Source of the DNA: Diphasiastrum complanatum
Taxonomy: Eukaryota > Streptophyta > Lycopodiopsida > Lycopodiales > Lycopodiaceae
NCBI GenBank assembly: GCA_029204225.1
Contig: CM055096.1
Coordinates: 75,429,521 to 75,493,520, forward strand
Direction of reading: 5' to 3'
DNA: 64,000 nt
Below the pieces are notes generated by a model that saw nothing but the letters and a program-made list of their open reading frames with translations, searched no databases and was not told the DNA's origin. The stretch's first letter is position 1, and each line of letters begins with the position of its first letter. The translations under genes and the position numbers were made by a program. Positions 10,623 to 20,955 of the stretch are shown here, piece after piece.

Positions 10623-10990
10623 TTTATATATTATGAAAGGAGCCGGGCAGAGGCCATTCTGCCCGGTAAGTATATCCAGAATTTTTTTAGGCGAGGCTCG
10701 GAGGGGCCAAGCCTAAAATTTTTTGGAAATCCGAACCGGGCAGAATTGCCTCTGCCCGGCCCCTTCCATTGCGTAATGGATTTTTGGACCCTTTTTAAAC
10801 CAATCCTTTGCTGCCATGTGGCAAGCGCAAGCAAAATCAGCACTAAAATTTTTTGAGACCAATCCAATGCTGCCACATGGCAGACGCAGGCAGAATCTGC
10901 ACTAAACTAAAAAAAAAAAAAACAGGTGACTATTTCGCTTTTTAATCTGTTCAAAAATGGGCAGAATAGTCACCAAAAATCCATTACTTT
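10623..10990. mobile_element. hairpin/MITE-like insertion block
   Basis: Three nested dyads fill this block. (1) 10635-10666 pairs with 10736-10767; each arm is itself a palindrome CCGGGCAGA...TCTGCCCGG, and the loop also pairs (TTTTTTTAGGC with GCCTAAAATTTTTT). (2) The perfect 15-bp inverted repeats GTAATGGATTTTTGG (10773-10787) and CCAAAAATCCATTAC (10973-10987) enclose 215 bp. (3) GGTGACTATT (10925-10934) pairs with AATAGTCACC near 10965-10974. The block sits inside LTR copy 2, and TAAATAA is present on both sides (10616-10622, 10991-10997), a possible 7-bp target duplication in AT-rich DNA. No protein is encoded. Confidence 0.6.
10800..10917 (+). repeat. 59-bp direct repeat, two copies, inside the MITE-like block
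   Basis: Copies at 10800-10858 and 10859-10917 share CCAATCC-TGCTGCCA--TGGCA-CGCA and GCACTAAA. Each contains the palindrome TGCCACATGGCA or a variant. Confidence 0.6.
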
Positions 10991-11217
10991 TAAATAAACT
11001 AGACTTTGGGTCATGTGAATAAAATAATATTATAAGGCCAAAGTTTAAGTTAGCTTAAGTTCTCTAAGTTTTGTAATTAGTCAAAAGTCAAATGGTGGTA
11101 GGTGGGTTGCGCTTCTTTGTACACCATAAATTAGTTTGTGTTTCTTTTGAAAGGTTAGGATTTTAATCCTATCTTCTAGCAAGTAGCCAATAGGAAGCAA
11201 GGGTCAAGGGCCACCTA

Positions 11218-11467
11218 GTTAAGAAAACAGTTTAAACACCCGACTGGATCAATCACCATAACACAACATCAAGTGCAACAAGACAAGACAACAAAATTGC
11301 TCTCCTCCAACTGTAAATTCAACCAATATACAAGTACAAAAATAAAGTTACTTAAAAACTCTCAAAGGGCTCATAAAAGAAAGGTGGCCCAATAATTCTA
11401 AAACTGAGCACACGTGGTGCCGTCGAAATAAGAAAGCACTGTATAAGTCGATCATTGCTATTTCAAC
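11218..11467 (-). repeat. 3' LTR of the minus-strand Copia
   Basis: About 250 bp, matching 16257-16505. It is bordered on its right by a purine-rich tract on the minus strand (complement of CTCTCTCCCTC). Confidence 0.8.
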
Positions 11468-11545
11468 TCTCTCCCTCAATGATCAACGTCTCTCTTTATT
11501 TTAGAGTTTACTCTATTCCATGATAGTATTACAAGTAAAGGCTTT

Positions 11546-13059
11546 TTACATAACCAGATCTAAGCCAAGTTTGGCTTTAAAAGTCTCAAACTTTTCTTTA
11601 CTTAAAGCTTTTGTAAATATATCAGCAACTTGTAACAACGTAGAACAATGTACAATACTTATATCTTCAGATTGTAGCTTCTCACGCACAAAGTGATATT
11701 TTACCTCAATATGTTTTGTCCTTGCGTGAAAGACAGGATTCTTAGCCAATTGTATTCCACTTTGACTGTCACATAAAATAACAATAGGATTCACCTACTT
11801 CATGCCAATCTCACATAACAACTTACGTAGCCAAACAGCTTCCTAGGTAGCAAAACTTAACGCTTTATATTCGGCTTCTGTAGAAGAAAAAGAAATAGTA
11901 TCTTGCTTCTTGCTAGACCATGAAAAACAACCGCTACCAAAATTGAAGGCATAACCTGTTGTTGACTTCCTATCATCTATACTTCCTGCCCAATCAGTGT
12001 CAACATAACCTTGCAACTTAGGTAAAACACTTTGTCTTTTGTAGATTAGGCCAAGGTTAGGTGTACCTTTCACATACCTCAAAATCCTTTTTCCAGCTTT
12101 CCAATGGTCCATAGTGGGTGATGACATGAATTGGCTAATCAAACTTACAACATAGAAGATATCGGAACGTAAGATATATCAAACTCCCAACTAGCTGACG
12201 AAATAGAGTAGCGTCAATATGTGCATTATCATCAATACGAGATAATTTCTTACCAGCTTCGCAAGGGGTGATGCTCTATCATGTGAAATCTCTCCAATAT
12301 CTCGCCCACATACTTGTTTTGACATAACCTGATATCATTGCTAGTTTGCCATACTTCGACACCCAAGCAGTAGTGCATAAGATCTAAATCTGTCATCTCA
12401 AACTGCTTGCATAAATTGGCTTTGATAGAACGAGTGAGGTTATCATCATTGCCCATGATAATGATATCATCAACGTAAAGTACAATCAAGGCAATGTTAT
12501 CTTCGTTTATAAGAACATAAAGATTTGGATTTGAATTTGTTCTTACAAACCCATGAGAAAGAAAGTAATTGTCAATGCGTCCATACCATGCGCGTGGCGC
12601 TTGCTTAAGGCCATAAAGTGCTTTGTGTAGCTTACATACCTTCTGTTCCTGTCCTTTTGCCATAAAGCCCTGTGGTTGGACCATATAAACTTCTTCCTCT
12701 AAGTCACCATTCAAAAATGCGGACTTCACATCCATTTGATGGATCTTCCACCCAAAATGAGATGCTAGGACAATGATAAGGCGTAGTGTAGTCCACTTAG
12801 CCACTGGAGCAAATGTCTCTTCATAGTCAATTCCTTTATTTTGCTCATAACCCTTCACTACTAGGCGTGCCTTATGCTTTGCTATCGTGCCATCCACATG
12901 AAACTTTGTTCTAAACACCCATTTGTTGTCAATGGGTTTCTTTCCAAGTGGTAGATCAACCAACTCCCATGTATCATGCCTGTGGATGGATTCTATCTCC
13001 GCTTCCATTGCCCTTTGCCACTCTTTGTGATCTTTTGCCTTATCAAAGGTTGGTGGCAC
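11546..13059 (-). pseudogene. Copia reverse transcriptase and RNase H
   Basis: Frame 13059-12250 (269 codons) is the RT: it starts with WQRAMEAEIESI and DTWELVDLP, then KWVFRTKFHVDG, YEETFAPVAKWTTLR, QMDVKSAFLNGDLEEEVYM and the catalytic LYVDDIII. A break near 12145-12250 separates it from RNase H at 12142-11843 (GYVDTDWAGSIDDRKSTTGY, SSTEAEYKAL) and 11794-11546 ([39 protein letters not shown]). It would copy element RNA into DNA and degrade the template. At least two in-frame interruptions (near 11800 and 12150-12250) make it inactive as it stands. Confidence 0.9.
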
Positions 13060-13186
13060 TCGACATTCAAAATGTCACTCATTAGGGCATAGTTCACATG
13101 ATAACGATCGAGAGACTTCCTTTCCCACATTGATCTTCTCACTTCTCCTTGTGTGCTAGATCCTGGTTGATTTAGCTTTGCATCCT

Positions 13187-14377
13187 TCATGATGTTTTCA
13201 TACCATTTGGTATCTTAGATTCAGGTGATACACTACGTGGAGAGTATGTATCCCAAGGAGTGTCCAAGCAATGTCTCTTACTTTCAACCGGTTTCTCCTT
13301 TATTGCTCCTATTGGCAAGTACCTTCCCCTAGGCTCTTGAATAGGTGGTGTCCTCTCATACTCGCCCTCTCGACTTTCATCTTCACGCGCATAATCTTGT
13401 GGAGCGTCTTCTTCATCTTCTTCTTCCAAAATTGTGGGAAGTCTTTTGATGCTTTTACCACTTGCATGGTCTTCATCTTCATAACTATGCATCTCATCCA
13501 GCGGTTTCTTAGCTCTTGCAGCTCCACCTTTCTTGAATGTCTCCCTGTGATGCTTTCCCGTGACGCATCCTTCATATATTGCATGATGATCATCCTGCAA
13601 TGTCGGTAACTCTATTACCATCTTCAGCTTCGCCATCAATCTCAAGCTCCCATAGTTCAAATGACCAAGTCTTTTGTGCCACAACTCAGATTGAGATGCT
13701 GTTGAGATAGCCAAACCATATTCTCCTGGTTTTGCAGCATCCAATTTATAAAGGCCACAATTACTATCTCTATAACCTTTCGCCACCACTTTATGATTGT
13801 GGTTCATATACCTCATAAGGCATCCATCCTTGACAAATTCAACCTTACGATGTTGATTAGCCATTACTCCAACAGAAAGCAAACTCTTTTTGAATCCAGG
13901 AGCATAAAGCACATTAGGGATATTCTTGATTTTACCATCAAGAAACTGCACAGGTACATTGCCCACACCTTGTATTTGGCATTCCTCTCTATTGGCTTGA
14001 GTGACCTTATCCCCATCATGGATTGGTGAGAATTTCTCAAACCAATCATGTTTCTCGGTCATATGCCTTGTGGCGCCTGAATCTATGAACCATCTGGCAC
14101 CATCATCAACATGGGATGCCAATGACGATGAGAAGACACTTGTCTTGTCATCTTCTCCATCATCTTCGGCAATGTTGTCTTGTTGAGTCACTTTTCCCAC
14201 CTTTATATCCGCTTTCTTCTTGTAACACTCGTGTGCCCAATGACCCGGTTTGTGACAATAGTAACATATGACTTTCTTCTTATTTTTCATCTTTGATGAC
14301 GACTCTCCCTCATCATCATCATCCTTGGATTTCTTGAGAATCCTTTTCCATTCTTTATGCTTGCCTTTAGCAAGCAA
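13187..14377 (-). CDS. Copia gag tail-protease-preintegrase fused to the integrase/RT linker (integrase core missing)
   Basis: A 396-codon uninterrupted frame. Residues 38-51 form a CCHC zinc knuckle (CYYCHKPGHWAHEC). Residues 94-107 hold the protease active site (ARWFIDSGATRHMT). Residues 232-285 are the GAG-pre-integrase segment (LWHKRLGHLNYGSL, EGCVTGKHHRETF, with Y in place of the first Cys of CxxC). At about residue 298 (nt about 13483) the protein jumps from KKPLDEMHS to an acidic linker (LEEEDEEDAP) normally found after the integrase. The roughly 300-residue DDE core is therefore absent without loss of frame. A short overlapping frame, 13190-12993, continues toward RT (MWERKSLDRYHVN). 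Confidence 0.85.
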   Translation of the reverse strand: MLAKGKHKEWKRILKKSKDDDDEGESSSKMKNKKKVICYYCHKPGHWAHECYKKKADIKVGKVTQQDNIAEDDGEDDKTSVFSSSLASHVDDGARWFIDSGATRHMTEKHDWFEKFSPIHDGDKVTQANREECQIQGVGNVPVQFLDGKIKNIPNVLYAPGFKKSLLSVGVMANQHRKVEFVKDGCLMRYMNHNHKVVAKGYRDSNCGLYKLDAAKPGEYGLAISTASQSELWHKRLGHLNYGSLRLMAKLKMVIELPTLQDDHHAIYEGCVTGKHHRETFKKGGAARAKKPLDEMHSYEDEDHASGKSIKRLPTILEEEDEEDAPQDYAREDESREGEYERTPPIQEPRGRYLPIGAIKEKPVESKRHCLDTPWDTYSPRSVSPESKIPNGMKTS

Positions 14378-14383
14378 GGCTTG

Positions 14384-14990
14384 ATCCTCCTATGGGGTTT
14401 GCCTTGACTTCACCACTTCGCGACGCTGCTCTTCCTGCAACATGATTCCATGGAAGTCTTCAAAAGTAGGCAATCTCTCCCTCAAAGCAATGCCGCTCAC
14501 AAACATTCGAGACACCGCTCATTGTGGTATGTACCAATTCAACATCCCTAATTGGTTCTCCAATTGCCACAAGTTGATCTCTCAGCTCCTATATCCTGGT
14601 GAAGAAGGATCCTACTGATTCACTTTCTTCCATCCTTACTGCATTCGATCTCGACTTCAAGAACATGGCCCGAGTTGGATTGCAAGATTGAAATTGCATT
14701 CTAAGAGCTTCCCAAGCTCCCCTAGCCATCGTGGCTTCACTTATATGAGTGATCACATGGTCTTTCACTGAAAGATTGATTAAGGACAATGCCCTCTGTG
14801 CCTTTTTATCAAAGGCCCTCATGTCACCTGGAGTGGTATTTGGCCAGACTTCAATACCTGCCACAATCTCCCATAACTCTTTCTCCATCAAAATGCTCTT
14901 CATTTTGAATTTCCAGATGTTGTAGTTAAAAGCCCCATCAAGTTTGCTTGCATCGTCCAAAATTGCATCATTGATGTTTGCCATTTCCAA
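14384..14990 (-). pseudogene. Copia gag (N-terminal and middle part)
   Basis: The likely ATG is at 14984-14982 (MANINDAIL). The frame shows SKLDGAFNYNIWKFKMKSIL, ELWEIVAGIEV, FDKKAQRALSLINLSVKD and ESESVGSFFTRI, a Copia UBN2-type gag. A stop after 14589 is followed by further gag homology (LRDQLVAIGEPIRD, LPTFEDFHGIMLQEEQ) down to a stop near 14390. The zinc knuckle frame then starts at 14377. Confidence 0.85.
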
Positions 14991-16243
14991 ACTGCTTGAA
15001 ACTCCACCTGGAGGCTATAAAGTGTATGCCGAAGCCAATCGTGATGTCAAAAATAAAAAATAATGACCTACAATTTTTGGCTTACCAGGCCACCCGCCAC
15101 TCTTTCGCCAAATTGAAAACCAAATTGGCGTCGCTTTCCGAAATGCTTCTTGTCACCAACTCCCAGCTACCTGCCCAGTCGAATGGTGAAATCACTTTCT
15201 GACGCGCTCCAAACACTTTCTCCGTGGCAATCACTCTGTTTTGGCGTACCGTACTTGCAGGTACAATCATGGTGCCCTTTGTTTGGAGGCTATAGCCTTT
15301 CGTTTGGCCAAAATAGGCTAAAGGAGGTGAAAATAAGGGCACTTGAGTATTTTAATTGTTTCTTCAGTGTGAAGAAACTTCACCCTTCAAAAACTTGGGA
15401 CCCAAATCAGTTTGAAAATTTTTAATGAAGTTGCAATGCACTTTGCACTTCAGACCCCTTCTTGTGAAGTTCAAGTTGAAATCCAATAGATTCAATGGTT
15501 ATCTAAGACCTGACTGCCTAGATCATTTCTTGGCCAGTCAGCTTCAACCATTGATCACAATAGTTTGGGATCCAACGGTCATGATCATCCAGGCGCATCA
15601 AGTTCTCTTCTTGAGAGCACTACTCCCTTCCACACGCTACAAGGTTAGTGTGATTGACCGCACATTCAGGCCCGTGACCTCCCTCACGCCATCTCCAAGC
15701 TTCCTTACACAAACTATGGCTATGGCAACCTGACAAACTCCACGCTACCTCTCTTCACAGTCTGCGGCTGCCCACGGCCTCTCCACACGTTCACAACAGT
15801 AGCAGGGCGCCCACTTCTGGCTCTTCAAAGCTTCAAAAACGGATTTGTATTGAGAGAAAAATGCTTTTTCCCTTCTTGAAACCCTAGCTATCAAAGAAGA
15901 AGATATTTTTGGGCTGTATCTGATCTTCTTGAGAATTTAACTGAGCAGCTACCTATCCCTCTGAGGTTGCCCTACAACAAGCAATATTCTGCTCCAACAC
16001 GCTCTTCAAACAGTGTTCGATTGGATTCAAACCAATCACCAACGCCAAACAACCCTCCAAAAAAATTTTCAGCTTCAATCTTTGCTTGTCCTCTGATTCA
16101 GCCGACAATTACTGTCACTGAATCTTCTTACAGTTTCAAGCTATTCCACGAATCTCCACAGACTCGGTTTTGTGCTTCCTAGCCACAAACCATCGTGAAT
16201 TTGCAGCTCTCTGTTCTTGTCCAGTGATTATATCCACCAAGAG
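14991..16243 (-). other. long untranslated leader of the minus-strand Copia
   Basis: About 1.25 kb between primer site and gag. It contains a few short open frames (for example 15342-15082 on the minus strand) but no recognised domain. Composition is more GC-rich than the flanks, so it may hold captured host sequence; I cannot name it. Confidence 0.4.
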
Positions 16244-16256
16244 GCTCTGATACCAA

Positions 16257-16505
16257 GTTAAGAAAACAGTTTAAACACCCGACCGGATCAATCACCACAG
16301 CACAACATCAAGTGCAACAAGACAAGACAACAGAATTGCTCTCCTCCAATTGTATATTCAACCAATATACAAGTATAAATATAAAGTTACTTAAAAAAAC
16401 TCAAAGGGCTCATAAAAGAAAGACGGCCGATAATTCTAGAACTGAGCACACATGGTGCCGTCGAAATAAGAAAGCACTATATAAGTCGATCATTGCTATT
16501 TTAAC
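16257..16505 (-). repeat. 5' LTR of the minus-strand Copia
   Basis: It matches 11218-11467. It contains CTTATATAGT on the minus strand (plus 16478-16487), a likely TATA box. The primer-site complement adjoins it at 16244-16255. Confidence 0.8.
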
Positions 16506-16733
16506 TCACCCCAAAGATAAAAAGACACCTATTGTACACCATTTTACATGCTTATTGAGAGGAGGAAACTCTACCAATTTGGAGAGCCAAAGCATCCTCA
16601 TGTGCTAATCACTCTTGCTATTGCTATTGTTGTGTTTGCTTATTGCTTTTTATTTCCATTGTTCTTGCATTAAGTAGTTATGGCATTTCCATTAGCATGC
16701 ATATTGAGCACATGAGCTAACTTCCATCCCACT

Positions 16734-16761
16734 TCTCTCTCTCTCTCTCTCTCTCTCTCTT
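16734..16761. repeat. CT microsatellite
   Basis: An uninterrupted CT dinucleotide run lies inside the Tat/Athila-like LTR. Copy 1 has only a short CT-rich stretch at the same place. Confidence 0.8.
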
Positions 16762-16958
16762 TACTTTCACCTACTATTTTGATGAATGCTTGTGAATGCT
16801 TGTGTTAGTGGAAGTAGAGTTAAAGTGGGGTAGTGTTAAAGTAAAGTTAGAAAAAACATCTAAACTAGCAACTAAGCATAGTTAGGAACCTATTCAAGTC
16901 TTCTAACCCTTTTGACAAGTAGAGGGCTGCTCATCATTGAACATACAACCCCCTATAG

Positions 16959-16976
16959 TGGCGCCATTGCTGGGAA
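16959..16976 (+). promoter_or_regulatory. primer binding site, tRNA-Asp type (Tat/Athila gypsy)
   Basis: TGGCGCCATTGCTGGGAA differs at two or three positions from the canonical TGGCGCCGTTGCCGGGGA, which is complementary to plant tRNA-Asp and is typical of Tat/Athila elements. It follows the LTR end directly and fixes the family and direction. The element body to the right is not recognisable as gag-pol. Confidence 0.7.
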
Positions 16977-17125
16977 TAGACTATCTCTAAGTAGTTCTAG
17001 TTATCTTTTTTATTGTTTTGTCATTTTTAGTGTATTTAGGTGGATTTGGGGATAGTTTGACTTGTTTTGCTTGTTTTCTTGTGAGTGGACTATTAGTAGC
17101 TAGCGGAGGAGGTGTGGAAGACCAT

Positions 17126-17130
<5 letters not shown>

Positions 17131-17211
<81 letters not shown>
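17131..17211 (+). repeat. (AG)n microsatellite, about 40 units
   Basis: Uninterrupted AG run of about 80 bp. It makes a spurious Arg-Glu repeat in the 17018-17248 frame. Confidence 0.95.
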
Positions 17212-17214
<3 letters not shown>

Positions 17215-18184
17215 GGAGATATCTCTTTTGTTTCTCCACCAAATCTAGATCGGTTCCTTTATGCCTCCTCTACGACTAAGGGTGCCCACCAAGTAGCCTC
17301 CCTTGCAAGCTTTATGTCACAAGAAATGGTGCACCATAGCTTCAACTAGAAGCTCTTCTCAAAAACTTCAAAAAATTGATTTTTTTTCTCACATAAATGC
17401 TCATTCTCCATGCATGCTTTTCCAAATCTTGTTTAGTAATTTTCATTGAGGGCGCCCCACTATCCACAAGCTACGTATGAAGTCTTTCAGGCTAATTCAT
17501 AGTGGTCTGTGAATACTTCTCAAATTTATGACATTTTTTCTCACCTTTTCTTCACAGAAAATCACCAACTTTGTGTGCTTGGTGCACTCACACCCCTTTA
17601 TGTTTCTGCAGATTGGAGCACAACTACTTTCTTGATGCTATATATATACTACTGAAGCTTTATAACACTTCGTTTGGTTGAGGAATGAGTGAAAATAGTT
17701 TACTCAAATTATGATAGCTGAAAAAGTTCAAAATTTGTCAAAGCAAGGAATTTTGATAATTTTGCATCATTTTTCTTTCTGTTTGGGCCAACCAAACACT
17801 TTCTCCTTCCTCTAAACTCACAACAATATTTCCCACAACATAAACAAATGTTTTATAGGCTAAAAAATGTTCAAAAGATAGTTTTTCTCTATATCTTCTT
17901 GCTTTCACCTCTTGTGAGGGACCATCTCACCTCAATACGGAGCCAGTGACAAGCCGAAACCAGTAGTTAGACACTTAGGTCAAAAGATCTTTGATGCGAT
18001 GTTAAAATTCACAGATAATTGCAAGCTGCACGAACCGCAGGAGCATTTGCGGTACAACCATAATAGCAGTAGCAACCACAGCCAAACTCACAAAAAAAAA
18101 AATTATGTCCTGTCAATTACGAGATCAACAATCAAAGACTTATTGGCTTGGAAACAAAAAGCTTAGGGCAGAGCAAACATTGCT
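17212..18184. other. no recognisable feature
   Basis: AT-rich DNA without coding frames or repeats that I can pair. It would be the leader/gag region of the Tat/Athila-like element if that element were intact, but no gag motif is visible. Confidence 0.4.
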
Positions 18185-18838
18185 TGTGAGAGACTTCAAC
18201 TAGTTTCGTCTACTTTAGTCATATTTTGGTAAATTGTCAATAAGAGGCCAAAACTCATTTTAGACTTAGAGATAAACTTTTTGAAGTTATATTAGTTTAA
18301 AATACATTCAATAAACACTTTTTGAAAGTGTGGGAAAGTTGGTAGTCGAGTTTGAGAGAGATTCAAATTTGAATTTTGGGTACATTGAATCTAGACCCAA
18401 AAATAGTAGGGTTTACATTTTGGAGGGAAAGCCAAGTGGCCAAATAGGGTTCGTGCACTCTATAAAAGGATGTAACTCATGGAGAGACACATCTTCTCTC
18501 TTCTCTCTCTCTCATTTCATTATTATACATGGTTCTCTTTGGGTTCTACTACTCATTGGTGCACTCTCATGATGTTATCTTGCAATCTTGTGTGTAGAAT
18601 GCTCATATTTTGTTATTTTTGGATCCACATGTGTGAAATACAGTAGGTTACTGTGATTTTACGGACAAAAAACATATTTTATATTTTGGTTCATGTTTGA
18701 TCAATATCTCTTAGAGTTTGCATCTCATTTTGTATGTAGATGCTGATTTTTCTACATTGGCAGGATTGTTGGTTTGTTCCTTTTTGTAACCAAATATCCG
18801 GGACATGGATTGGATCTTGAATGATTTGAAATCCTTCA
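18185..18838 (+). repeat. 5' LTR of Copia element 2
   Basis: It starts TGTGAGAGACTTCAACTAG and ends CTTCA. TATAAAAGG near 18461 is a likely TATA box, with CT-rich sequence downstream. Confidence 0.85.
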
Positions 18839-19443
18839 CATGGTATCAGAGCTATTGTGTTTCAGGTTATGAAAGGATCAGCCATCTTTAGCAAGGATTT
18901 GGAGGAGTTACCAATGCTAGAGCATGCTAGATTGATTTCTACTCAAAAATCAGCATTTTTGCATGTGTAGAATTGATCTTTTGTAGGTCAAAACTCAATA
19001 TAGGGCTATATACTTGATCAATTCTGATTTCACACTTGGCTTACTAGATTTATTTGATATCTAGTGCATTAGGAAGGTCTCATTGGAGTCTACAAGAAGA
19101 TATATCAAGTTTCTAAAATTTGCATGTAGAATTTGAGATATTCAATTTTTTGTGAATTTGTCAAAACCCTGATTTTGATTGGATCTCTAGTTTGTGAACT
19201 TACTGAACTTCATTTGAGTGTGTTTCAATCTTAGGAAGTGGCAAGATTCATTAGATTGAGGATAGATCATAGGTTGATCAAGATTTCACTATTCTATGTG
19301 TTGATTTTCTAGTTAGAAGTGCTAGAAGAGATTTGAGAGGTTCCATATCTTTGTGATTTCTTCTTGAGTTCATTTGTTGAGATTCAAGAGAGTGCTTTGA
19401 GCATTGGAACAAGTTGAAAGAGAAGATCATGTCACTTCAACAT

Positions 19444-20216
19444 GGCTACAAGTGGTGGATTTATGTTGGAGAGCAATGATAGGCTTGGAAGGTGAGGATG
19501 GAGTCCTTATTGGAGATGAATGAGTTGATGGAGATTGTTGTAGGTGTGGAGGAGATACCTCAAGCACCTCAAGATCAATTGAGGTATGACAAGAGAGCTA
19601 AAAGAGCTTTACACATGATTAAGATGAATGTTACCAATGAGCTTCTCAAGGAGGTTGGTAAGTGCACATCATCTTTGGAGGCTTGGGAAGTTGTGAAGAA
19701 GCTTTATGAATCCAAGTCTACATCAAGAGTTCTTACTCTTAGGAGGCAAATCTTCCAAAGTTTGCAAAAGAAGGAAGAAAGTACTCATGCTTTTGTTTTG
19801 AGGGTTAAATCATTCAATGATGAGTTAGCATGTATTGATGAAAGCATTGAAGAGGTAGAACTTGTTCAAGTTATACTTAATGGCTTGTTGGATGATCATG
19901 CTATCTTGTTCAAAGTTAGGCTATTCAAAAGACTTTGCCAATTATTGTGGATTTGCAAGATATCTTGGTGAATGAGAAGTATATGCTTCAATCAAGAGGA
20001 GGTGGATCTACATCGACATCTCAATATGAAGAGGACGCTATGTTCATCAAAGGCAAGTTCAAGGGCAAAGGCAAAGACAAGTGGTCTAAAGGGCAAGATC
20101 AAGGTGAGACTTCTTCTTTTGGCAAAAAGAAAGATAAGTCTAAGTTGAAATGCTTTTATTGTGGAATCAAAGGGCATTTTGCAAATGAATTTGAAGAAGC
20201 AAAGAGATGAAGGTAG
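19444..20216 (+). pseudogene. Copia gag of element 2
   Basis: The ATG at 19444 starts MATSGGFMLESNDRL. The SNYSLWK-coding stretch found in element 1 is deleted just after it, which changes frame. The main frame 19492-19971 carries LEMNELMEIVVGVEE, KRALHMIKMNVTNELLKE, LEAWEVVKKLYESKSTSRV and LACIDESIEEVELVQVILNG. A further frame, 19935-20210, includes the first part of the zinc knuckle (CFYCGIKGHFANE). The last Cys falls at another frame change into the protease frame. At least three frameshifts are needed to read it through. Confidence 0.8.
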
Positions 20217-20955
20217 CAAGCAAATCAACTTTACTACTAATGATGAGGATCTAGGTGGTGGTGATTCTCTTTTGATGTGTTCTTCAAGTCCAATATCAAG
20301 TGAAGGTGACAAAGATTCATGGTGGATTGATAGTGGAGCTAGTTCACACATGACTAGTCACAAGAAGTTCTTTACTTCTTTGGTCACTTATGATGGATCC
20401 AAGAAAGCAATTCACATGGCCAATGTTGGTGAGTGTGTGATTGAAGGTATTGGTTCAATTCTTGTTTGTCTCTCTACTAATAGGAAAGCAAGACTTGATG
20501 GTGTTCTTTACATTCTTTCACTTTCAAAGAATTTGTTAAGTGTTGGTCAAATGATAGAGAAAAGATACATGGTAAAGTTTGGTGGTGATGCTTGCTTCAT
20601 TACAAAGGAAGAGATCTTGGTTGCTAGGGGCAATAGACAAGGTAGACTTTTCAAGATTGATGCTTTTGTTATGGCTAACAAAAAGAATGGAATGGAAAAG
20701 GAGATTGGTCTCAACTTTCCAAAGTTACTTTTTAGCATCAATAAGATTGGTGGATCTTATGCAAAGTCCTACAAGCTTCCTTATGCTAGATCTAGGTCAA
20801 GATCCAATATGCTTCTTGGAGATGTTCATCTTTGTGCTAACTTGATAGTCTTGAGGATAATGATGGTGTTTCAATGGTTCTTCATGGCAAGTGCAAGCAT
20901 GAAAAAGGTAAGGAAAGAACTAACTTCATCAATGGAGGTGAAGGTTCTTCCTTGA
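20161..20955 (+). CDS. Copia protease region of element 2 (264-codon frame)
   Basis: After a short gag tail, residues around 54-66 carry WWIDSGASSHMTS, the Copia aspartic protease active site. VLYILSLSKNLLSVGQ, the usual C-terminal part of the protease region, follows, and then VARGNRQGRLFKIDA, matching the segment just before GAG-pre-integrase in other Copia proteins. Homology stops there: LWHxRLGH and CxxC are absent. The remaining roughly 85 codons (MANKKNGMEKEIGLNF...) are unfamiliar. Processing of gag is the expected role. Confidence 0.75.
   Translation: MESKGILQMNLKKQRDEGSKQINFTTNDEDLGGGDSLLMCSSSPISSEGDKDSWWIDSGASSHMTSHKKFFTSLVTYDGSKKAIHMANVGECVIEGIGSILVCLSTNRKARLDGVLYILSLSKNLLSVGQMIEKRYMVKFGGDACFITKEEILVARGNRQGRLFKIDAFVMANKKNGMEKEIGLNFPKLLFSINKIGGSYAKSYKLPYARSRSRSNMLLGDVHLCANLIVLRIMMVFQWFFMASASMKKVRKELTSSMEVKVLP

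Larger units (their letters stand above)
11218..16505 (-). mobile_element. minus-strand Copia with integrase core deleted
   Basis: LTRs at 11218-11467 (3') and 16257-16505 (5') match closely. The complement of the tRNA-iMet primer site, GCTCTGATACCA, lies at 16244-16255 next to the 5' LTR. The coding order on the minus strand is gag, zinc knuckle, protease, GAG-pre-integrase, RT, RNase H, with the integrase catalytic core missing. A long leader (about 1.26 kb, 14991-16243) lies between primer site and gag. LTR ends read GTTAA...TTAAC on the plus strand rather than the usual TG...CA. No exact target duplication is evident. It is inserted in the middle of a Tat/Athila-like LTR. Confidence 0.85.
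10509..16958 (+). repeat. LTR of Tat/Athila-like gypsy family, copy 2, split by two insertions
   Basis: Three pieces align in order with the LTR at 1-742. They are 10509-10622 (GTATAAGCCCATAATGAGCAC), 10991-11217 (AGCCAATAGGA and CAAGGG) and 16506-16958 (TTGTACACC, TGTTGTGTTTGCTT, GCATAGTTAGG). The hairpin block 10623-10990 separates the first two and the minus-strand Copia 11218-16505 separates the last two. Minus inserts it is about 790 bp. It ends next to a tRNA-Asp-type primer site at 16959, so it is a 5' LTR. Confidence 0.6.

Noticed and set aside
17018-17248. Arg-Glu repeat protein
   Set aside because: Translation of an (AG)n microsatellite.
18330-18572. Two similar small frames (also 22400-22666)
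   Set aside because: Both are within the LTR pair of Copia element 2.
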